7,425 nt of DNA, taken from assembly GCA_023431245.1 (NCBI GenBank), contig JAEYXO010000212.1, positions 1 through 7,425 on the forward strand, given 5' to 3'. The translations under genes were made by a program, and so were the position numbers. This document shows positions 1-6,180 of this stretch, in pieces. Source of the DNA: Pseudomonadota bacterium (lineage in GTDB: Bacteria > Pseudomonadota > Gammaproteobacteria > Burkholderiales > SG8-41). The notes below the pieces were generated by a model. It was not told where the DNA came from. It saw nothing but the letters and a program-made list of their open reading frames with translations, and made no database searches. Within the stretch, counting starts at the first letter, position 1; each line of letters starts with the position of its first letter.

Positions 1-40
1 CCATCGAGTGTTCTCCCGTAATGTCCGGATAGGATCAGTT

Positions 41-58
41 GGTCAGGTTGGTCAGGTT
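41..58. repeat. 9-bp tandem direct repeat
   Basis: GGTCAGGTT occurs twice head to tail (41-49 and 50-58). A degenerate third copy, GATCAGTT, lies immediately upstream at 33-40. The repeat is seen directly. Its role is unknown; it could be a pair of regulator half-sites or simple slippage. Confidence 0.7.
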
Positions 59-141
59 TGCCGTGATAGCGCACGGTGACGAGAGGATGCCGAGGGAAAA
101 CGCCTTTGTCAATCGTTTCCCAGAGGGAAAACCAGAGGGTA

Positions 142-177
142 CGGCATGCATGTTCCGGGGTGTTTTCCGGCATGCCG
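142..177. repeat. Inverted repeat, 8-bp arms
   Basis: CGGCATGC (142-149) is the exact reverse complement of GCATGCCG (170-177), with a 20-nt loop. The right arm lies inside a 12-bp perfect palindrome, CCGGCATGCCGG (167-178). No T-run follows on either strand, so it does not look like a classic terminator. It may be a protein-binding site or the remnant of a terminator of a gene to the left. Confidence 0.5.
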
Positions 178-407
178 GCGGCCTGTCGATCAAGTGGCGT
201 TTGTATCCGCGGCCGACTCGCAGCACAATAGGATCCCCTCCTCCGCCGCCTTCCGGGAATCGGCCCGCGGCGCAAGAGCAGAAACAAATCAATGACCTAA
301 CCGGGGAATTTGAATTGTGTATCTGCAACATATGCGACCCGTGCAGGAACGACATGCCGACGCCGCGCGTTAACGGCATGACCGCAACGCCCGGCTGATA
401 CGCCATC

Positions 408-1424
408 ATGGCCAGACAACTCTCGCTGTTTGCCGGCGATGCGCGCAACGGTGCCGGGCACCGGGCGGTCGCTGTCGTCCCGGCCGAAGTGCCGCAGGAA
501 GTGCGCGATCTGGCACGACAGTTGCCGAAGGGCTTGCGGCTGGGTACGTCGTCGTGGCATTTCCCCGGATGGCAGGGTTCCGTCTGGGCGGAGGCCCTGC
601 CGCCGGGTGATCTCTCGCGCCACGGCTTGAAGGCCTACGCGCAGCATCCGCTGTTCGGCGCGGCCGGCATAGACCGCGCATTCCATGCGCCGCTGACAGC
701 GCGCCAGTACGCGTACTATGCCGCCCAGGTGCCCGACAACTTCCGTTTTGTCGTCAGGGCGCCGGGCATGCTGACCGGTCCCTGGCAGCACGGCGGGGAC
801 GGCGGCCGTGGCGGCCCGAACGGACATTTCCTTGATCCCGCCTATGCCACTGCGCGGTTTGTCGAGCCGGTGCTCGAAGGCCTGGGCGCCGCCGCCGGAC
901 CGCTGCTGTTCCAGTTTCCGCCGCTGGGGCGGACGCTGACGCGGTCGCCGGAGCGTTTCATCGCGCAATTGCACGATTTCCTGGAACGCCTGCCGCGGGG
1001 CCCCTTGTATGCCGTGGAGATGCGCGACGGCCGCATGATCACGCGGCGGTTTTTTACTTCGCTGAAGGATGCCGGGGCACGCTATTGCGTCGGGGTGCAT
1101 GCGCGGATGCCGGCAGTGGCCGCGCAGGCAGCGGCGATGTCGGGATTCGGGCCGGGACCGCTGGTGGTGCGCTGGAGCCTGCGGGCGGGGTACAGCGACG
1201 AGGACGCCACGGCGCGGTTTGCGCCGTTCGACCGGCTGGTCGACGAGGACGCCGCGACGCGGGAATCCATCGCGCGGCTGTGCACCGCGACGCTGGCAGC
1301 GGGACAGGAGTGCACGGTCATCGCAGGCAACAAGGCCGAGGGCTCGGGTCCGCTGACGCTGGTCAAACTCGCCCAGGCCATCGTTGCCGCCACCCGCGAG
1401 CGCCGGCTCGCCGCGGAAACGTGA
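408..1424 (+). CDS. DUF72 (YecE-like) family protein
   Basis: Predicted soluble cytoplasmic protein of 338 residues. No biochemical function is firmly established for DUF72, which adopts a TIM-barrel-like fold. Family landmarks appear in order: the first barrel strand LRLGTSSWHFPGW (about 43-55), FRFVVRAP (about 112-119), LLFQFPP (about 166-172), YAVEMRD (about 201-207), and a C-terminal NKAEGSGP segment (about 308-315) where many homologues have an N-x-A/Y motif. The first 40 residues precede the conserved domain and are variable in the family; a glycine-rich insertion lies at about 128-140. No good Shine-Dalgarno sequence precedes the ATG at 408. I chose it because it is the only ATG before the domain and gives the MARQLSLF opening typical of such proteins. 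The gene stands alone and converges on msrA. Family assignment is secure; molecular role is not. Confidence 0.88.
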   Translation: MARQLSLFAGDARNGAGHRAVAVVPAEVPQEVRDLARQLPKGLRLGTSSWHFPGWQGSVWAEALPPGDLSRHGLKAYAQHPLFGAAGIDRAFHAPLTARQYAYYAAQVPDNFRFVVRAPGMLTGPWQHGGDGGRGGPNGHFLDPAYATARFVEPVLEGLGAAAGPLLFQFPPLGRTLTRSPERFIAQLHDFLERLPRGPLYAVEMRDGRMITRRFFTSLKDAGARYCVGVHARMPAVAAQAAAMSGFGPGPLVVRWSLRAGYSDEDATARFAPFDRLVDEDAATRESIARLCTATLAAGQECTVIAGNKAEGSGPLTLVKLAQAIVAATRERRLAAET

Positions 1425-1442
1425 CATAACGCACGTTTCCGC
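1413..1442. terminator. Perfect 11-bp inverted repeat between convergent genes, probable bidirectional terminator
   Basis: GCGGAAACGTG (1413-1423) is the exact reverse complement of CACGTTTCCGC (1432-1442), with an 8-nt loop. The left arm covers the last codons of the DUF72 gene and part of its TGA (1422-1424). The hairpin sits in the 36-bp gap between two convergent genes, where a shared terminator is expected. Neither strand has a U-run after the stem, so it is not a canonical intrinsic terminator. It may instead block 3' exonucleases after Rho-dependent termination. Confidence 0.55.
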
Positions 1443-1460
1443 ACTGGCCGCCGCCGACCG

Positions 1461-2021
1461 TCAGGGTTTCAGGCGCGCGGCAAACTGCTTGCGGAACTTG
1501 GCCACCTTGGGCGACACCACGTACTGGCAGTACGGCTGGCGCGGATTGCGTTCGAAATATTCCTGGTGGTACGGCTCGGCCACGTAGAACCGCGGCGCGG
1601 GGGCGATTTCGGTGACGATGGGCCGGTTGAAAACGCGCGCGGCAGCGAGCCGGGCCAGCATCGCCTCGGCAGCGGCTTTCTGCCCGGGCGAATGATGGAA
1701 GATCACCGAGCGGTACTGGGTGCCGATGTCATTGCCCTGCGCATTCAGCGTGGTCGGGTCGTGAATCGCAAAAAACACCTCGAGGAGGTCGTCGTAGCTG
1801 ATCACCGCCGGATCGAAAGTCACGCGGACAACTTCCGCATGCCCGGTGTCGCCGCCGCAGATGTCCTCATAGGTCGGATCCGGAAGATGCCCGCCGGCGT
1901 AGCCCGATTCCACCGACTCCACGCCGGCCAGCCCGTCGAATACCGCCTCCAGGCACCAGAAACAGCCACCACCCAGCGTCGCGACCTCGCGGCCTTCTTT
2001 GCCTGCATGCTCAAGCGCCAT
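1461..2021 (-). CDS. msrA: Peptide-methionine (S)-S-oxide reductase, cytoplasmic type
   Basis: A 186-residue MsrA, which reduces the S-epimer of methionine sulfoxide in proteins and free methionine sulfoxide, normally recharged by thioredoxin. The catalytic motif GCFWC places the nucleophile at Cys20 with a second Cys at 23. Other family landmarks are SGYAGG (39-44), GHAEVV (60-65, with the catalytic-site Glu63), GNDIGTQYRS (96-105) and YVAEPYHQEY (146-155). Cys165 in the C-terminal tail is the likely resolving cysteine. There is no signal peptide, so the protein should be cytoplasmic. The ATG at 2021 has a good ribosome site, GGAG seven bases upstream. It lies 80 bp downstream of fbp on the same strand and may be transcribed with it. 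It differs clearly from the second MsrA in this window, so this is not a recent tandem duplication. Confidence 0.96.
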   Translation of the reverse strand: MALEHAGKEGREVATLGGGCFWCLEAVFDGLAGVESVESGYAGGHLPDPTYEDICGGDTGHAEVVRVTFDPAVISYDDLLEVFFAIHDPTTLNAQGNDIGTQYRSVIFHHSPGQKAAAEAMLARLAAARVFNRPIVTEIAPAPRFYVAEPYHQEYFERNPRQPYCQYVVSPKVAKFRKQFAARLKP

Positions 2022-2042
2022 GGGGTTTCTCCATCAATGGGG

Positions 2043-2078
2043 GGAACTGCAGCTTCAGTCGCCGCGAACGGCGGTTCC
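2043..2078. other. Nested inverted repeats between fbp and msrA
   Basis: In the 80-bp gap between the fbp stop and the msrA start, GGAAC (2043-2047) pairs with GTTCC (2074-2078). Inside it, CGCCG (2060-2064) pairs with CGGCG (2069-2073) around a CGAA loop. On the minus-strand transcript this would form a short GC-rich hairpin after fbp with no U-run. It could be a weak terminator, a processing site, or nothing. Confidence 0.3.
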
Positions 2079-2101
2079 TGACAGCGAGCGGCGGCGCGCG
2101 T

Positions 2102-3097
2102 TCAGGCCTTGCGGTGATAAGCAGTCACGCGCTCGACTTCGTTGCGTGAACCGAGCACAACGCCCGCGCGCTGGTGCAAGCGTGTCGGCTGCAGGTCGAG
2201 AATGCGCTCGCGGCCGTTGGTCGCGGCGCCGCCGGCCTGCTCGACAATCATCGCCATCGGATTGGCCTCATACATGAGGCGCAGCCGCCCTTCCTTGTGC
2301 TTGGCGTCCTGCGGATACATGAAAATCCCGCCCCGCGACAGGATGCGATAGACGTCGGCAACCATCGAGGCCACCCAGCGCATGTTGTAGTCCTTGCCCA
2401 GCGGGCCGTTTTTCCCGGCCAGGCATTCGTCGATATAGCGCTTGACCGGCGGCTCCCAGTTACGCATGTTCGACATGTTGATCGCGAACTCCGCGGTATC
2501 CGCGGGAATCTCGATCCTGGGCTGGGTCAGCACCCAGCTGCCCATTTCACGGTCCAGCGTGAATCCGGCCACGCCGTTGCCTACGGTCAGGATCAGCATG
2601 GTCGAGGGGCCGTACACCGCGAAACCCGCGGCCACCTGGCGGGAGCCGGGCTGCAGGAAGGCCTTTTCGTCGGGCTCGCAGCCCTCGGGGCAGCGCAACA
2701 CCGAAAAAATGGTGCCTACCGATACGTTGACATCAATGTTCGAGGAGCCGTCGAGCGGATCGATCAGCAGCAGGAATTCGCCGCGGGGATAACGGTTGGG
2801 TATCTGGTGGGGATGCTCCATTTCCTCGGAGGCCATCGCGGCGAGGTGGCCGCCCCACTCGTTGGCCTCGAGCAGCACCTCGTTGGAAATGACATCGAGT
2901 TTTTTCTGGGCCTCGCCCTGCACATTGTCGCTGCCGGCATTGCCGAGTATGCCGGTCAGCGCACCCTTGCTCACCGCATTGCTGATCGATTTGCAGGCCC
3001 GGGCGACCACTTCGATCAGCAGCCTGAGTTCCGCCGAAACCACGCCCTTTTCGCGCTGCTGCTCGACGAGGTACTGGGTGAGTGTAATGCGCCGCAT
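2102..3097 (-). CDS. fbp: Fructose-1,6-bisphosphatase, class I
   Basis: Hydrolyses fructose 1,6-bisphosphate to fructose 6-phosphate and phosphate, the committed step of gluconeogenesis (and a Calvin-cycle step in autotrophs). The 331-residue length fits class I enzymes. The metal-binding core is clear: Glu91/Glu92 in SEEMEH, DPLDGSSNID (113-122), and Glu277 in LMYEANPMA (274-282). Substrate-side landmarks include NMSNMRNW (207-214) and SRGGIFMYPQD (254-264). The frame stays open for 63 codons upstream, but I start at 3097: MRRITLTQYL matches the family N-terminus, GGAG lies five bases before the ATG, and the extension would cross the divergent promoter region. It is first in a likely two-gene minus-strand unit with msrA. 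I see no Calvin-cycle neighbours, so a gluconeogenic role is the default. Confidence 0.97.
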   Translation of the reverse strand: MRRITLTQYLVEQQREKGVVSAELRLLIEVVARACKSISNAVSKGALTGILGNAGSDNVQGEAQKKLDVISNEVLLEANEWGGHLAAMASEEMEHPHQIPNRYPRGEFLLLIDPLDGSSNIDVNVSVGTIFSVLRCPEGCEPDEKAFLQPGSRQVAAGFAVYGPSTMLILTVGNGVAGFTLDREMGSWVLTQPRIEIPADTAEFAINMSNMRNWEPPVKRYIDECLAGKNGPLGKDYNMRWVASMVADVYRILSRGGIFMYPQDAKHKEGRLRLMYEANPMAMIVEQAGGAATNGRERILDLQPTRLHQRAGVVLGSRNEVERVTAYHRKA

Positions 3098-3119
3098 GTT
3101 TTCTCCACTAATGAACGGG

Positions 3120-3135
3120 GCCCGGCACACCGGGC
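3120..3135 (-). promoter_or_regulatory. Hairpin in the fbp 5' leader
   Basis: GCCCGG (3120-3125) and CCGGGC (3130-3135) form a perfect 6-bp stem with a four-base CACA loop, 22 bp ahead of the fbp start. If fbp is transcribed from the GATAAT box at 3152-3147 (- strand), this hairpin lies near the 5' end of its mRNA. It could stabilise the transcript or act as an operator. The symmetry is seen directly; the role is inference. Confidence 0.35.
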
Positions 3136-3146
3136 TCGGGAACGCG

Positions 3147-3161
3147 ATTATCCGATATACT
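3147..3161. promoter_or_regulatory. Overlapping divergent -10 boxes (fbp / exported msrA)
   Basis: The 86-bp gap between divergent fbp and msrA must hold both promoters. On the + strand TATACT (3156-3161) matches the sigma-70 -10 consensus at five of six positions and lies 22 bp before the msrA ATG. On the - strand GATAAT (3152-3147) also matches at five of six. Neither has a recognisable -35 box at 16-18 bp. The two boxes are four bases apart and point away from each other, so polymerases would compete for the site. Confidence 0.4.
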
Positions 3162-3183
3162 GGTTTTAACCGGGAGAGAACCC

Positions 3184-3807
3184 ATGATGTTGATGATTTT
3201 GAAAGAGATTTCTCGGCGCGCCCTGTTGGCCTGCGCGCTGCTGCTCCCCCTGACAGCCGCGGCGCAGACTGCAAAGCCGGCGGCACCGGCCATCGCCACC
3301 TTCGGCGGCGGCTGTTTCTGGTGCATGGAAGAAGCCTTCGACAAGGTGCCGGGCGTGCTGTCCACCGTGTCCGGCTACATGGGCGGACAGACGCCGAACC
3401 CGACCTACCAGCAGGTCTCCACCGGCAGCACCGGCCACAACGAGGTGGTGCAGGTCAGCTATGACCCGGCAAAGGTCAGTTACGCGCAGCTGCTCGACAC
3501 GTTCTGGCGCAACATCGATCCGACGCAGGCCAACGGCCAGTTCTGCGACCAGGGTTCGCAGTACCGCAGCGAAATCTTTTATCACGACGAGGCGCAGCGC
3601 AAGGCCGCGGAAGCATCGAAGGCGGCCCTGCTGAAAAACAAGCCCTTTGCAGGCGAGGTGCACACGCTGGTGACCCGGGCCAGCCGCTTTTACGTGGCGG
3701 AGGAATACCACCAGGATTACTACCGGAGGAACCCTGTCCGTTACACCTATTACAAGACCGGATGCGGACGCGAGGCCCGGCTGAGGGAAGTCTGGAAAAC
3801 AAAGTGA
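3184..3807 (+). CDS. msrA: Peptide-methionine (S)-S-oxide reductase, exported form
   Basis: A 207-residue MsrA with an N-terminal export signal. Residues 1-12 carry Lys7 and Arg11-Arg12, a hydrophobic stretch spans 13-24, and a plausible cleavage site is AAA-Q at 27/28, which puts the enzyme in the periplasm. The SRRALLA segment leaves Tat export open as an alternative to Sec. The catalytic motif GCFWC gives nucleophile Cys44. SGYMGG (63-68), GHNEVV (84-89), FCDQGSQYRS (120-129) and YVAEEYHQDYY (170-180) are family landmarks. Cys121 and Cys194 are candidate resolving residues. The FCDQGSQYR version differs from the other MsrA here, marking a separate subfamily. GGAG lies seven bases before the ATG at 3184; in-frame ATGs at 3187 and 3193 are possible but less well placed. 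A flavoprotein gene starts 22 bp after its stop. The periplasmic electron donor is not in the window. Confidence 0.93.
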   Translation: MMLMILKEISRRALLACALLLPLTAAAQTAKPAAPAIATFGGGCFWCMEEAFDKVPGVLSTVSGYMGGQTPNPTYQQVSTGSTGHNEVVQVSYDPAKVSYAQLLDTFWRNIDPTQANGQFCDQGSQYRSEIFYHDEAQRKAAEASKAALLKNKPFAGEVHTLVTRASRFYVAEEYHQDYYRRNPVRYTYYKTGCGREARLREVWKTK

Positions 3808-3829
3808 CCGCTGCGCGGGTGCAACACCG

Positions 3830-4957
3830 GTGTCCCGGCACCTGCTGCTGATCGGCGGCGGGCACAGCCACGTCGAAGTCATCCGGCGTTTCGCCGCCGC
3901 CCCGGAGCCGGGCGTCGAAGTGACCCTCGTCAGCCCCGGCCGCCACACCGCCTATTCGGGCATGCTTCCCGGGCACATCGCGGGACATTACAGCCACGCG
4001 GACTGCCACATCGATCTCCTGCCTTTGTGCCGGCGGGCCGGCGTGCGCCTGATCGAAGACGCCGTCGACCGCCTCGATCCCGACAGACGCGTCGCCGCCT
4101 GCGGGACTGCCCGGGAGCTGCATTACGACGTGGTGTCGCTGGATGCCGGTTCGACGCCTGCGACTGCGGGTATCGCCGGCGCGTCCGAACACGGCATTCC
4201 GGTCAAGCCGGTGCCCGTCCTGCTGCGGCGCTGGGCGGCGCTGCGTGAGCGGGCACGCGGCGCTGAACGGGAATTGCGGATTGCCGTTGCCGGTGCGGGG
4301 GCTGCGGGCGTGGAAGTGCTGCTGTCGATGCAATACCGGATTGCCGCCGACGGCGGGCGCGCCCGTTTCACGCTGCTCAGCGACGGTCCGGACATCCTTG
4401 CCGCGCATCCGGCAGGCGTGCGCCGCAGCTTCGAGAGCATCCTCCGCCGGCGCGGTGTCGCCATCCGCCGCAATGCCGCGGTGGAAAGCGCGGCAGCAGG
4501 CGCTGTGCAGCTGCGCGGCGGCGAGCGGCTCCCTTGCGACGAAGTCCTGTGGATCACCGGCGCAGCCGCGCCGGCTTGGCCCGGCGCCGGCGGACTGCGC
4601 ACCGATGCCGCCGGATTCGTGCTCATCGATGCGAGCCTGCAATCGCTGTCGCATCCCGGGGTGTTCGCCAGCGGCGACATTGCTTCGATGCCGCATGCGC
4701 CGCGACCGAAATCCGGCGTCCATGCGGTGCGCCAGGGACCGCCGCTGGCGGAAAACCTGCGGCGCGCGCTGCGCGGACAATCGCTGCTGCAATACCGGCC
4801 GCAGTCACGCGCGCTGGCGCTGATCAGCACCGGCGACCGTCATGCCGTGGCGTCGTACGGGCCCTTGGCATTTGGCGGGCGCTGGGTCTGGCGCTGGAAG
4901 GATTACATCGACCGCGCTTTCATGGCGCGCTACCGCGGCGCCGAAGGAAACTTTTAA
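3830..4957 (+). CDS. FAD/NAD(P)-dependent oxidoreductase of the 'N-terminal to SelD' family (TIGR03169-like)
   Basis: A 375-residue flavoprotein of the pyridine nucleotide-disulfide oxidoreductase superfamily, close to NDH-2-type enzymes. The FAD-binding beta-alpha-beta opening is LLLIGGGHSHVEV (5-17), the NAD(P)-binding loop is VAGAGAAGVEV (153-163), and the second FAD motif is GVFASGDIA (277-285). TLVSPGRHTAYSGMLPG (32-48) and GHYSHADCHIDL (52-63), with the C-terminal GRWVWRWKDYIDRAFM (350-365), recall the family found fused to selenide, water dikinase (SelD) or standing alone. No CxxC or CxxxxC redox pair is visible, so it is probably not a disulfide reductase. Its substrate is unknown. 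No SelD domain follows: the protein ends at 4957. The start is GTG, chosen because it sits just before the dinucleotide fold and no other in-frame start exists between it and the preceding gene. It has only a weak ribosome site, so coupling to msrA translation is plausible. Confidence 0.85.
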   Translation: MSRHLLLIGGGHSHVEVIRRFAAAPEPGVEVTLVSPGRHTAYSGMLPGHIAGHYSHADCHIDLLPLCRRAGVRLIEDAVDRLDPDRRVAACGTARELHYDVVSLDAGSTPATAGIAGASEHGIPVKPVPVLLRRWAALRERARGAERELRIAVAGAGAAGVEVLLSMQYRIAADGGRARFTLLSDGPDILAAHPAGVRRSFESILRRRGVAIRRNAAVESAAAGAVQLRGGERLPCDEVLWITGAAAPAWPGAGGLRTDAAGFVLIDASLQSLSHPGVFASGDIASMPHAPRPKSGVHAVRQGPPLAENLRRALRGQSLLQYRPQSRALALISTGDRHAVASYGPLAFGGRWVWRWKDYIDRAFMARYRGAEGNF

Positions 4958-4980
4958 CTATTTGTTTTAATTGAATATTT
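4958..4980. other. AT-rich gap between convergent genes
   Basis: These 23 bases between the convergent flavoprotein and tyrS genes are almost entirely A/T, in sharp contrast with the surroundings. They give a T-rich tract on the + strand after the GC palindrome CGGCGCCG (4936-4943) and an A/T-rich tract on the - strand. Transcription of both genes may end here, but I cannot draw a classic stem directly followed by a U-run. Confidence 0.35.
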
Positions 4981-6180
4981 TTAGGAAACGGTGACGCGCG
5001 CATATTTGCGCTTACCGACCTGCAGCACCACGCTGGCACCGCGCGCAAGTTTCAGCGATTTGTCGCCGACCTTCTCGCCGTCCATTTTCACGCCGCCCTG
5101 CGCCAGCATGCGCAAGGCATCCGAAGTGCTTGCGGTAAGCCCCGCCTGCTTCAGCACCGCGGCAATCGGCAGGCCGTCGCCTTCGCCGCTGAGCCTGACC
5201 TCGGGCATGTCGGCGGGAATTTCGTCGCGGCGGAAACGCGCCTCGAAATCGGCAAGTGCAGCGGCTGCGGCATCAGCGCCGTGGAAACGCGCGACGATTT
5301 CCTGGGCAAAGGCGACCTTGATGTCGCGCGGATTGCGGCCGGCCTTCACTTCGTCGCGCCAGCCGCGGATGGTTTCAAGCGGCTCGAAGGACAGCAGCTC
5401 GATGTACTTCCACATCAGCTCGTCGGACACCGACATCAGCTTGCCGAAGATCTCGTTCGGCGGCTCCTGGATGCCGACGTAGTTGCCGAGCGACTTCGAC
5501 ATCTTGTTGACGCCGTCGAGGCCCTCGAGCAGCGGCATCGTGAGGATGCACTGCGGCGCCTGGCCGTGGTGCTTCTGCAGCTCGCGCCCCATCAGCAGGT
5601 TGAATTTCTGGTCGGTGCCGCCGAGCTCGACGTCGGCCTTCAGCGCAACCGAGTCGTAGCCCTGTACCAGCGGGTAGAGGAATTCGTGGATCGCGATCGG
5701 CTGCTTGCCGTGGTAACGCTTGGAGAAATCATCGCGCTCGAGCATGCGCGCGACGGTGTGCGAGGCCGCCAGCCGGATCATGTCGACCGCGGTCATGCGG
5801 TCCATCCACGCCGAATTGAACACGACCTCGGTGCGTTCGCGGTCGAGGATGCGGAAAACCTGCTCGGTGTAGGTCTGTGCGTTGCGCGCAACTTCCTCCC
5901 GGGTCAGCGGCGGACGCGTGGCATTTTTGCCGGTCGGGTCGCCGATCATGCCGGTGAAGTCGCCGATCAGGAACAGCACGTGGTGACCCAGTTCCTGGAA
6001 CTGGCGCAGCTTGTTGATGAGCACGGTATGGCCGAGATGGAGGTCGGGCGCGGTGGGATCGAACCCGGCCTTGATCCGCAGGGGGCGTCCCGTGGCCAGT
6101 TTTTCGCGCAGCTCGGTTTCGCGCAGCAGTTCATCGCAGCCGCGGCGGATTATTTCGATCTGGCGGTCAGTGCTGGTCAT
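4981..6180 (-). CDS. tyrS: Tyrosine--tRNA ligase
   Basis: Cytoplasmic class I aminoacyl-tRNA synthetase that activates tyrosine with ATP and charges tRNA-Tyr. The protein has 399 residues, the usual size of the TyrZ-like bacterial subgroup. The HIGH-class signature is HLGH (48-51) and the second signature is KMSKS (226-230). Other active-site segments are KAGFDPTAPDLH (37-48), GDFTGMIGDPTGK (73-85), YPLVQGYDS (169-177) and ELGGTDQKFN (185-194). An S4-type RNA-binding domain closes the protein (about 338-398; for example GGVKMDGEKV at 362-371). The frame is open 53 codons further upstream, but ATG at 6180 is preferred: MTSTDRQIEII is the family start, GGA lies a few bases upstream, and the extension would run into the divergent M23 gene. 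It is monocistronic within the window. No T-box leader is seen, as expected outside Firmicutes. Confidence 0.97.
   Translation of the reverse strand: MTSTDRQIEIIRRGCDELLRETELREKLATGRPLRIKAGFDPTAPDLHLGHTVLINKLRQFQELGHHVLFLIGDFTGMIGDPTGKNATRPPLTREEVARNAQTYTEQVFRILDRERTEVVFNSAWMDRMTAVDMIRLAASHTVARMLERDDFSKRYHGKQPIAIHEFLYPLVQGYDSVALKADVELGGTDQKFNLLMGRELQKHHGQAPQCILTMPLLEGLDGVNKMSKSLGNYVGIQEPPNEIFGKLMSVSDELMWKYIELLSFEPLETIRGWRDEVKAGRNPRDIKVAFAQEIVARFHGADAAAAALADFEARFRRDEIPADMPEVRLSGEGDGLPIAAVLKQAGLTASTSDALRMLAQGGVKMDGEKVGDKSLKLARGASVVLQVGKRKYARVTVS

Larger units (their letters stand above)
1..407. other. Left-end stretch with no supported gene
   Basis: I see no convincing gene here. Open frames exist on both strands, but they use codons such as AGG, ATA and CTA that are uncommon in the neighbouring genes, lack the third-position G/C bias of those genes, and encode no recognisable domain. 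The stretch holds several small repeats: a 9-bp tandem GGTCAGGTT at 41-58, CCAGAGGG twice in a 12-bp period at 120-139, and an 8-bp inverted repeat at 142-149/170-177. It probably contains the end of an upstream intergenic region and the promoter of the DUF72 gene. TTGAAT at 310-315 resembles a -35 box, but no well-spaced -10 box follows, so I do not call a promoter. Confidence 0.6.

Noticed and set aside
39..398. 119-codon plus-strand open frame ending just before the DUF72 gene
   Set aside because: It would start at TTG, lacks a ribosome site, uses codons unlike its neighbours and has no recognisable domain. It could only be revived by conservation in relatives.
297..1427. Long minus-strand open frame (376 codons) opposite the DUF72 gene
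   Set aside because: It is antisense to a recognised protein, is rich in Arg/Gln/His/Pro as expected of a shadow frame in GC-rich DNA, and contains no domain.
2174..3169. 331-codon plus-strand open frame opposite fbp
   Set aside because: It is a mirror of the strongly conserved fbp gene, rich in His/Gln/Val, with no domain.
3184..3260. Lipoprotein reading of the exported MsrA signal (LLAC at residues 14-17)
   Set aside because: Only four residues separate the Arg pair from the Cys, too short a hydrophobic region, while a normal AAA-Q cleavage site lies downstream.
3098..3286. 63-codon N-terminal extension of fbp
   Set aside because: It is low-complexity, not family-like, overlaps the divergent msrA gene, and the internal ATG has a good ribosome site.
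3184..3807. Possible selenocysteine MsrA, prompted by the SelD-associated neighbour
   Set aside because: The catalytic codon is an ordinary Cys codon (TGT), no in-frame TGA interrupts the gene, and no selenocysteine insertion hairpin is evident.
3476..4792. 438-codon minus-strand open frame over the exported msrA and flavoprotein genes
   Set aside because: It crosses two well-supported genes antisense and has shadow-frame composition.
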